Origin: Nitzschia sp. pyKryTriq1 | Taxonomy: Eukaryota; Bacillariophyta; Bacillariophyceae; Bacillariales; Bacillariaceae | Direction: 5' to 3' | NCBI GenBank assembly: GCA_956465555.1 | Contig: OY101121.1 | Coordinates: 2,431,462-2,495,461 of the forward strand | DNA length: 64,000 nucleotides | Shown here: positions 56,372 through 64,000 of the stretch, piece by piece | Numbering within the stretch: the first letter of the stretch is position 1 | Layout of the letters: every line of letters starts with the position of its first letter | Position numbers and translations under genes: made by a program | The notes under the pieces: generated by a model | The model's input: the letters and a program-made list of their open reading frames with translations, nothing else | Databases searched by the model: none | Told to the model about the DNA's origin: nothing

Positions 56372-57805
56372 CTAGCAAATCCAACAACATTTCCCTTCAT
56401 TGGCATCCAATGTTTTGTCGGTCGTTTCGTGCGACAGATACAAATTTCGAAAGCCTTGGCAAAGACACCAGAATCGAGCACATCCACAGCAGAAGCCTCG
56501 CAAAATGCCAAGTGATCCGTTGTCCTCGTTTATGTCCAAGGATGCATCCTTATTGGTGTCTCTGTCGCAGACATTGATGGTAGTGAACGTTTTCTTAAAG
56601 TCTGTAAAGCTCATCCAAAAACTTCCATCATCAGCATTGGTATGACCGACTTGTTTGGCAATAGATTTGTATTTCTTCCACATGCTGCTAGTGTCGCTCC
56701 AAGCTCCCTTCCATTCATATGACCCCCAAGGATTGCGCAAATGGACCAATCGGAAGGTCTTGCCGTTGGGTTTTGGTACTCCTCGAATGCGTTCACCGAC
56801 TTGCACGGCAGCAATGATGGAATACGCATGCCCTGCCACCAAACCTTCCTTCTCAAGCATCTGTTCTCCCGCTGGTCCATCCGTTACCCGATCGGCGCGT
56901 TTACCAATGGAAGCTGAAAGCAAGGCTTTTTGGGCATCATACTTCTTGAGAAGGGTCCAAACTTCTTCATCATTGAACTTTTCTTTCGAGCGACGGAATC
57001 CACAATCCCGCTTGTCCTTGGGGTTCGGAAGCGCTTTCATATCTTCTCGGTACCATGATTTGCCTTTTTTCGAATCTAGAGATAGTTGAAAGACATTGTG
57101 ACCCGTCATGGACAGCCAGGCCCACAACACAAAACCACCCGACATGTCTGCATAGCTTCCACAATGCTTTGCATACGCCTTCTCTAGAATGATGGCCCAT
57201 AGCTCATTTCCATTGGGCTTCATGAAGCGGGGGGATTTTGTGCCCTTTGGGCAAGGAATGCGATCATCTACCACCACAACTTTCCATTGTTCGACTTGAG
57301 GATCGTATATTCGAACCTTGTACAATCCACGAGGATTATATTCTTTTGTGAGAAACATGTGCCGGATCAAATCGGGAAATTCACTGGCACAGGCAAAAGC
57401 TGCCACCAGCCAGCAATCCCCAACGGCACCTTGACACAAATCCTGTGGTTCTATTTCACCTTCAAAAAGCTGGGGACGCTTGCCTTGAAATTGCTTCAGT
57501 TCGTGGGCTCGAATCCAATCAGTTTTTCGATTCATTTGGGCGCCTGTTTCAGCGTCGTGATTTCCCAGAGCCTTGGCTCCAAAAAAGCCCTCGTCCTCGT
57601 AGGGCCAACGAAACCAAAAACAAAAGTAACGCCAAAAACAATTCACCGTCAATCTTTGGCAGAGGACGGTACAGCATGGAAAAGCATAAACATGCAATGA
57701 TCGCCAGATCAAGCCAAATGCTCCAATGAACGGGCAGCACAAAAAATTCCAAAAGAATCCAGCCCGACCATTATACAATTGCTCCCAGCTTGGTAGTGGT
57801 GACAT
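56372..57805 (-). CDS. Calpain-type cysteine protease with Cys-rich ends and CaaX-like C-terminus
   Basis: This is a single-exon gene of 477 residues. The calpain CysPc domain spans about 95-410. The catalytic triad is Cys131 in VGDCWLVAAF, His326 in AGHAYSI and Asn358 in RNPWG, all intact. FEGEIEPQDLCQGAVGDCW and IPCPKG are also typical of calpains. The N-terminus (about 10-68) is rich in Cys and aromatic residues (FLCCPFIG, FPCCTVLC) and could insert into or be palmitoylated at membranes. After the catalytic domain there is no C2-like or EF-hand domain. Instead there is a short Cys cluster (GFCCGCARFWCLC) and a final CWIC that fits a CaaX prenylation box. Calpains are calcium-dependent processing proteases. 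Calcium control and membrane anchoring here are inferred. Confidence 0.92.
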   Translation of the reverse strand: MSPLPSWEQLYNGRAGFFWNFLCCPFIGAFGLIWRSLHVYAFPCCTVLCQRLTVNCFWRYFCFWFRWPYEDEGFFGAKALGNHDAETGAQMNRKTDWIRAHELKQFQGKRPQLFEGEIEPQDLCQGAVGDCWLVAAFACASEFPDLIRHMFLTKEYNPRGLYKVRIYDPQVEQWKVVVVDDRIPCPKGTKSPRFMKPNGNELWAIILEKAYAKHCGSYADMSGGFVLWAWLSMTGHNVFQLSLDSKKGKSWYREDMKALPNPKDKRDCGFRRSKEKFNDEEVWTLLKKYDAQKALLSASIGKRADRVTDGPAGEQMLEKEGLVAGHAYSIIAAVQVGERIRGVPKPNGKTFRLVHLRNPWGSYEWKGAWSDTSSMWKKYKSIAKQVGHTNADDGSFWMSFTDFKKTFTTINVCDRDTNKDASLDINEDNGSLGILRGFCCGCARFWCLCQGFRNLYLSHETTDKTLDANEGKCCWIC

Positions 57806-58613
57806 GGTATCAAGAGACTGTGCTTACTTCAATTCGTGGAGTATTACAAGGCAGCGATAGTCAGTAATGGCGTTGACGACGACGACGACTCGCTCAATTC
57901 GGAACTGTATTCCAGAAAAGTCAAAGATGTTTCATTCGAGATCGATGCGAGCCGACGAGAGATGATGGGAGATGCATGGGAAGAGGAGGGGGGCGCGTGA
58001 TGTTGAATTTTGTGTTGAGATGACCATGACCCACACCCCGGTGTACCCCGATACCGGTACAGTATGACATGTACCGGGTCTATTACCCCTTGTTGTACTG
58101 TTGTACAAGTACCAGTACTGTACGAGTACCTGGTACTCATACAGCACCGGTACGGTACTGGTACCGGTACGGGATGGCTAAATTTCTCGCATAGGTCTCC
58201 AAGAAGTGAACCGGTACCGAGACACGCGACGCAGATCTCTGCATCCCCACTTTCGAGTACCGGTAGTCTCTACCCGTACTCGAACATTAGGTCCTACCGG
58301 TACCGGTACACGTACCCTGCCGGTACCTGCTATGGGTGGGCATAATCGTTTTTCATACTTCTACTACGTATTTTGTCTCCATCGTGAGCCAGTATAATTC
58401 TTCTACTACCGGTACTGCCGGTAGCTCTCACCGAGAGAGAGTCGTAGTTCGTAGTAGTAGTAGAATAGTCGAGAGTTGAGGGTAGAGGTCGCAACCAAGA
58501 GCTTCGTTCCCTTTCCATATTGCAGCGCCCCTTGAAAAGAAAGAGAAGGCAGTCCAAAAAGGAAACAAAAAATCAGAGAAACATTGTTGTATTAGTCTCC
58601 CAGTTTGCCAACC
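57806..58613. other. Divergent intergenic region dense in GTACCGGTAC palindromes
   Basis: This is the spacer between calpain (minus) and the nucleotidase-like receptor (plus). From about 58040 to 58440 it is crowded with TACCGGTA, GTACTGGTAC and related palindromes. No gene is seen. Confidence 0.6.
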
Positions 58614-61600
58614 ATGGCTGTTTCGTCGCCTTCGGTCAGCCTCGTGTTCAGCACGACAACGCTATTGAGTGGAGGACTCGAGGATTGTGTCGATGTGGAC
58701 GACAGCAGTTGCGAGGGAGGCATTGCCTTGATTCGAGCCTTTCTCCGGCAGCACTCGGACGGGATTGATGATGCAAATCTTATCATCAATAGGTTGGACT
58801 ACCAAAGCGTCTTTGTGCAGATGCATCCGTTGGACTGGAACGTTAATCGATTGATCATGCATGACTATTTCGGAATGAGGACTTTCTGGACGAATCCGTC
58901 GTTAATGGATCAACACAAGGGTGATTCTGAGGTATCCATCCGAGATCTTTCAGGTCTTCAAACAGAGACTTTTCGGCCGACTATTCACGGAAATAAGTTT
59001 GTTGAAACGACAAACTCTTGGAGCCAGTACGTCAAGAATGTTCATTTCGATGAAGCTACAGGTCTTGCCATCATTTATGTCCAAGAACAATATATTTCGA
59101 CTGGGGCGGTCAAATCTCTTCCACCTGAGGCGGCCGCGAGGGCACTCTTGAATTATATATATCATGAAAACAGGGGGAAAGGCTGTTTGGAGACCTTTAC
59201 ACCCTACGACGCATACGTTTTGGAGAAAAATCGAACAACTGTTGACGAAATTTCTTTGAATGAGAGATGTTGGATCCCAGTTCTAATAAAGACCCATGCA
59301 GAAGCCTTTCAACCTTTTCTTGACACGGTGCTAGAATTTGAGCATGGACCCGCGGTACTTGTTAATATTCGGACTCATGACAAAAGCTACGAGCAACCAA
59401 GACAGGTCGGGAAGGATAACGTTTGGGTCATCAGTTATGAGGATGACGACGACATTGCTCGTCAACTAAGAATCTCTCTTACAGACGACCGGGAAAAGGT
59501 TTCTGGTTTAACCCTCTTGGAGCATAGCCTAGAGAGCTTCCCCAATTCGACAAAGGACGACGAGCTGCGGCGAGATGTGGTTTTTCTGAGAGAACTGGCA
59601 GAAGAGGCGCGGCTCAACAATCCTGTTCGAGGTTTGTCGGTTGCCATGCCGATCGCAAGGTTGGACGACTTTCGTGCGTGCTTTGGAGGAGAATGTCCAA
59701 TCGGCAACCTACACACAGATGCATTGCGCTGGTACACTGGAGCTGATTTTTCATTCATCCAGTCCGGTGGTATCCGCGGGGAGGGCTGGCCTGCGGGACC
59801 TGTAAGGGTGAGTCAACGTATCGGTAGCCATTCTTGTGTTTCTTTTGTCGGGTTCATTCAAATTATTCTTGACTAACTTCTGGCTGATCATTCAACGATT
59901 CAGGTATCCGATATATGGTCATCTCTCCCTTTTGCCAGTACGGAATGTACGGGGACAATCAGCGGGGTCACAATTTACAGACTGTTTGAATTGGTAACAA
60001 GAGAGGCTGCCTTTGTATCCAACGTAGCCACGAATGGCGATCGATTGTTCCAAGTCTCTGGGCTTCGTTACACCTACAATACGGAAATGAAGGCCCCAAG
60101 GCTGGTCATGCTTGAGATTCTAGACAAGGAAACGCAGGAGTATGTTCCAGTCGAAAGGCTGAAACTCTACAAATATGCAACAAGTAGTTGGATGTGCAGC
60201 GGTTTCCACCCGTTTCCGAGTATCTTGAGTGACGATCTACTAATTCAGGGCGAGGAACCAAGTGACATTGGAGACCATCTCATACAGAGTATCATCGGAG
60301 AGTATCTGCAAGTCGTTCACTCTGATGAACCTTACGATACCAGTATCCAGGGGCGATTGGTCAATGACACTAGCGCAACTACCGCACTTGATTTCATCCA
60401 AAACAAGGATTCCTGTACATCCGCATCGTACTGGGTGAAGGAATTCCAGAGCTGCTTTGATTGTCCCGCCATGGAAAATGTAATCCTGTCTGCCCCTCAA
60501 TTGAATTTCTCGGGAGTAAGCGATGGCGATGAGATTATTCCGGAAAGTGTCAGCGTTGTAAATGGTGAAGCATTTCCAGTGCAAATCGCATTCAAATCCA
60601 TGCCTGATTGGGTTACCATTACGACAGCTTCTGTGTTTGGATCGGATGATAAGCCAAAGTTAGTCATAGTGGAACCCAACCAAAGCTTCACCATAAATTA
60701 TACTGTGACGGCGAAAGATCTACAAGCAGGGGTCGCTACTGGAGCCTTGTCGTTTGCTGTTGTCGATGGTGGCAACTATCCCGGTTGTGTGGGACGAGAC
60801 CTTGTTTTTCTATTGTCTCAAGACGTATCCAATTCCCCACAATTCTCGACGGAGGGTTCTATTAGAATTGTCGGGTTTACGATGGTGGCAGTCATCTCAT
60901 GCACATCCATCGCGTTTGCAATTTGGGTGCACATGAGACGAGAGAAGAACGAAGTAAAAATGATGCAGCCAATTTTCCTTTCGGCGATTTGTGGCGGTGT
61001 TTTTGTCATCGGTCTGTCTATTCTCTCCAGGAGCTTGCTTGGTTGGGAGGAACTATCAGCTCGCGGACACGACATTGCTTGCATGGCAAATGCTTGGTTT
61101 TTAAGTATGGGGTTTAGCCTGGTGATTTCGGCACTGCTCGCCAAACTCTGGCGAATCAACCAAGTAGCCGACGGAGCCATGGCATTTCGACGTACTAATG
61201 TCTCGGCAAAGCGCGCCGTTGCGCACTTCAGCGTTCAGTTCGTGCTTAATTTCATTTTGATGCTCGTCTGGACATTGGTGGATCCGATGAACTATGAAAT
61301 CAAAGTTGTTAAAGAAGAAGATTGGAAGTTATATGGAACATGCGGAAATATGGGCCCGGCTGGCTGGACATTCCTGGGGTTGACGGTCGGGATAAACTTC
61401 TGTATCTTGCTTCTCGCTGTTTATGAGGCATACAAGGCACGGAGATGGGGCGAGGAATATAGCGAGAGCGCTGGGCTGGGATTGGCGCTGTTTTGTTGGC
61501 TTCAATTGTTACTTGTGGCAGGACCTGTTTTGTTTCTAATCGAAGAAGACAGCGTCGGGCCTCGATACTTTCTGAGCGTATCTTTGGTATTTGCATGCTG

Positions 61601-61934
61601 CATGTCTATGCTTCTGTTTATTTTTGTACCGCTGATGATGAAGGTACGGCACCAGCGACAGCCAACGAGACCTAGCTTTGGAAATTTCCGTATGACCACC
61701 TCTCGGATGGGAGTCGCATCTGACTTTGCGACAGGGGCGGCAGATGATTTTGGCGTCTCAGAGAGAAGTCCGGCTGCCGGGGCGGAGAAGCCCACTAAAG
61801 AAAGGTCAGAGCATTGTTCTGGCGACCTTGATCTCGAACGAGCTCCGCCGATCAACAAACAGTCCGAATCAGGCCACAAGAGGGTAGATTTCGCTGGAGA
61901 ACGCGATACCGTGACGGAATCTGAAATAAAATAA
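58614..61934 (+). CDS. Receptor with degenerate 5'-nucleotidase ectodomain and class C (GABA-B/metabotropic-type) seven-helix domain
   Basis: Two exons (58614-59807 and 59904-61934) join in frame across a 96-bp intron to give 1074 residues. Residues 1-370 follow the layout of a 5'-nucleotidase metallophosphatase domain, but the metal ligands are lost: FSTTTLLSGG stands where the family has a N-D-x-H motif, and FGMRTFWTNPSL where GNHEFD is expected. The 5'-nucleotidase C-terminal domain is well kept: IQSGGIRGEGWPAGPVR joined to VSDIWSSLPFAS across the intron, then TISGVTIYRLFE and LFQVSGLRYTYNT. A beta-rich stretch with CFDC follows at about 560-700. Seven membrane helices (about 718-980) include GFTMVAVISCTSIAFAIWV, AWFLSMGFSLVISALLAKLWR and LLVAGPVLFLI, as in class C receptors. 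The tail is cytosolic. It probably senses an extracellular ligand. No clear signal peptide is seen, so the true start may be further upstream. Confidence 0.88.
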
Positions 61935-62092
61935 GGTGAAGCATGACCCGGATGAATTGGAGCTTGTTTCTTGTCCTACTCCATCGGAAAATTAAATCAT
62001 TCCAGAGAGCTGGTGCACGATTCATTGGCCCTGCATATGGAAAATTAGACTTTCGTCGCTGTACACTTATCCGATTCGGAGCAAGACAATTA

Positions 62093-63529
62093 TTAGGCAC
62101 GGGGAGTCTTCTGCTCACTGCTTTCCGTCGGAAACAGTTTGTCGGCCGCATTGGAAGTGTCATCGCTTATGAAGCTCTGCTTCTGATGGCCATTCTCAGT
62201 CATGTCACCGTCTGTAGTTGCTTCGTTGTCCCCAAGATTTGCTGAAGCAACCACGTAGACAGAAGAGGCGATGATGGCTCCTCCCAGAAAACCAGATGGG
62301 CCCATGGTCTCTCCGAGGAGCAACCAGCCGAAGAGCGCCGTAAAGATAGGCTGAAAAGTGTAGATTAGGTTTGCATTTGTAGGTGTCACTCTTGATTGTC
62401 CAAAGGATTGCGCATATATCGTGTATGCACACGTCACCCATCCTGTCCAGAGCACAGCACCAACAGCAGGCAAAAGCACAGATGGTGACAAGCTTCCTGT
62501 TGATAGACCCTCCCGGAAAGATGCGAAAAAAGTCAATATTTCTTTTCCTGTGCTGGACGCAAAACCCAGCAAGCCAGTCTGCTCTCCCAGAACAGACGAT
62601 AAAGCGGTCAGACCTCCGACTAAAACTATGCTGAAAATTGTCTCGGCGGTTGCCTTTGAGGCAGCAAGCTTCATCGGCGTGGTTTGCCTGGCGTAGGCCC
62701 CGAGCCGAACCACATGCAAGGTATAGAGAATGGCTGCTCCGATAATCAGAAGGTCACCTTGATTGAAAGAGGAGAGGGCCGTGACGAATGCGGAAATGGG
62801 ATCGGACACGATTCTTCCATCCAGACCCATCACAAATAGACCAATAAATGCGAAAACGCAAGCAAACCATGTCCGTACAGGAACCTTAGCCAGATTCCCA
62901 GCAAAAAGAGCTTCCACAAACGGTACCATGACTGTTGTTAGCTGGACCAAGAATCCGGCTCGGTCGGATTCAACTGTGCGAAGTCCAATCACTTGCAGGC
63001 AATTTGCGATGAATAGATAAGCTCCAAGCTCAACTCCTGCAACTATCGGCATGCCAGTAGATGCCTTCTCTTGTGCGTTGTTGTCCGGCTGGTCGCTTTT
63101 TGTGTTTCGACTTTGCCAAAACGCCAGAGATGACGTAGTAAGAGCCGCCAGTGCGTAGTAGCATGCTGAAAATACAAATCCCGGGACAGGAGGCTGGATT
63201 GCATAAAGATATCTGACAACGGGCACGTAGGTGCCCCACGAAATTGGGACTGTCAAAAGAACTAGAATCCCAAGTAGCTTGTCTGCTTTGGCGGCCTTGG
63301 ATTTATCTGTTTCTTCCAGGTCCGAGCTGGTAGAAGGGAGCGATACAAATCTGGAAAGCGTCTTGTTGGGTACAGCTGGAGATATTCGGGTAGCTGGGTG
63401 CTCGTAGCGCCGATGCACGAGTACTGGGCTGTCCACCTTCACCCTTTGCGCTGTCGCTGCACCCGGCGTGAACGCATGGTTGTATCGAAGGAGTGCCAAG
63501 TGAACACATCCCAGAAGAAATAGCCTCAT
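62093..63529 (-). CDS. EamA/DMT-family transporter with plastid-type leader
   Basis: This is a single-exon gene of 478 residues, taking the ATG of MRLFLLGCVHLALL as start. The frame extends 25 codons upstream without a leader. The N-terminus is a signal peptide followed by HAFTPGAAT, close to the diatom plastid-import A-F-x-P junction, so a plastid-envelope location is likely but inferred. Two EamA units of five helices each are visible. The first begins KLLGILVLLTVPISWGTY. The second begins QGDLLIIGAAILYTLHVVRL and ends NLIYTFQPIFTALFGWLLLGE, GPSGFLGGAIIASSVYVV. Such transporters move small metabolites. The gene is convergent with the nucleotidase-like receptor (158 bp between stops). A diverged half-copy lies at 52872-53576. 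Confidence 0.9.
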   Translation of the reverse strand: MRLFLLGCVHLALLRYNHAFTPGAATAQRVKVDSPVLVHRRYEHPATRISPAVPNKTLSRFVSLPSTSSDLEETDKSKAAKADKLLGILVLLTVPISWGTYVPVVRYLYAIQPPVPGFVFSACYYALAALTTSSLAFWQSRNTKSDQPDNNAQEKASTGMPIVAGVELGAYLFIANCLQVIGLRTVESDRAGFLVQLTTVMVPFVEALFAGNLAKVPVRTWFACVFAFIGLFVMGLDGRIVSDPISAFVTALSSFNQGDLLIIGAAILYTLHVVRLGAYARQTTPMKLAASKATAETIFSIVLVGGLTALSSVLGEQTGLLGFASSTGKEILTFFASFREGLSTGSLSPSVLLPAVGAVLWTGWVTCAYTIYAQSFGQSRVTPTNANLIYTFQPIFTALFGWLLLGETMGPSGFLGGAIIASSVYVVASANLGDNEATTDGDMTENGHQKQSFISDDTSNAADKLFPTESSEQKTPRA

Positions 63530-64000
63530 GATTGAATCAACTATGGTTTGAAGAGTTTGAAGATGAGCAGACGAGGCCAACCTGACACCGCAATGAAATT
63601 CCAAAAGGAGTGTTGTTGCTGTCGGTTATTACAAGTACCAGTATTGTCGTCATTCGTCATCGTTCCATCATCATCGTCGAAGGTCTCATCGAGAGTGGTC
63701 TCGACTCTCGATGATGTACATACCGGGATGCGGGTGGCAGCAGTCGGCAGTTTTGGGAGCCATTGGCTCACGTAGAAAACTTACCAGCTTTCTACGGACG
63801 GAAAGGAAAAGTCTATGACGTCACCATGAATGAAGGAAAATAAAAATCAAATCTCGTCGTCGACTGAAGAAAATCGTCATGCTCATGAACGACTAAATCG
63901 CGGGTCATCTCCTACTCGTACTATCTCTAGAGTAGACCTACCGGTAAGTAGACTACTTTCTCAAATTTCAAAACATTGCTCCTATAATAGAGTCGCCAGT
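63530..64000. other. 5' flank of the EamA transporter gene
   Basis: No gene is seen to the right edge. ATC/TCG runs lie at 63650-63720, a TGACGTCA palindrome at 63816-63823 and TAGTA/TACCGGTA motifs at 63920-63955. Confidence 0.6.
63816..63823. promoter_or_regulatory. CRE-type TGACGTCA palindrome
   Basis: A perfect palindrome lies 287 bp upstream of the start of the EamA transporter gene, on its promoter side. A role in CO2 or cAMP response is possible by analogy with other diatom promoters. Confidence 0.4.

Noticed and set aside
56074-56511. 145-codon minus-strand frame overlapping the calpain 3' end
   Set aside because: It is a shadow frame of the calpain coding sequence and its 3' flank, without domain or start context.
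1-64000. tRNA or rRNA genes
   Set aside because: I looked for GGTTCGAATCC-type B boxes and rRNA core text and saw only isolated GTTCGA matches without a foldable partner arm. A covariance search would be needed to be certain.

Overview
This window looks like nuclear DNA of a pennate diatom. The genes are eukaryotic, with GT-AG introns of about 96 to 217 bp. Two proteins start with a signal peptide followed by an A-F plastid-import motif of the ASAFAP type. Coding and spacer DNA are both loaded with tri- and tetranucleotide repeats, and many proteins carry Ser, Gln, Asn, Asp or Thr runs. Two receptor cyclases of the bifunctional cyclase/phosphodiesterase type point the same way, because such enzymes are reported as pheromone-responsive in the pennate diatom Seminavis robusta. 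The species itself is inferred and not proven.

Left part (1-23 kb): a receptor cyclase on the minus strand runs off the left edge. It is followed by a GNAT acetyltransferase with long low-complexity inserts (minus), a small TPR-like protein (plus), an unrecognised secreted or plastid protein (minus), a coiled-coil protein (plus), a member of a diatom-type C-terminal-domain family (plus), a complete four-exon receptor cyclase with a C-terminal cyclic-nucleotide phosphodiesterase domain (16.3-20.5 kb, plus), and a kelch-repeat protein (minus).

Middle part (24-48 kb): three more TPR-like paralogs occur, two of which are a recent inverted duplicate pair about 4.5 kb apart. There is a tiny one-helix membrane protein, an MFS transporter of the MFSD14/TetA type, about 4.8 kb of gene-poor DNA containing diverged tandem duplications and a compositionally odd island, and a 12-bp satellite of about 50 copies just upstream of a three-exon CRAL-TRIO (Sec14-like) gene. 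Next come a second member of the diatom C-terminal-domain family, which lies between two near-identical 145-bp direct repeats, and a treble-clef zinc-finger protein.

Right part (48-64 kb): a secreted, membrane-anchored protein with a beta-trefoil-like segment, plastid aspartate-semialdehyde dehydrogenase, a 5'-truncated EamA transporter copy, a membrane-anchored cytochrome P450, a cysteine-rich calpain ending in a CaaX-like box, and a large receptor. That receptor joins a degenerate 5'-nucleotidase ectodomain to a class C (GABA-B/metabotropic type) seven-helix domain. A full-length EamA transporter closes the window.

The genes do not form one pathway. The clearest theme is membrane signalling: two receptor cyclases, one with its own phosphodiesterase, and the nucleotidase-like seven-helix receptor. 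Exon joins were inferred from GT-AG sites, reading frame and comparison of paralogs within the window; no transcript evidence was available.
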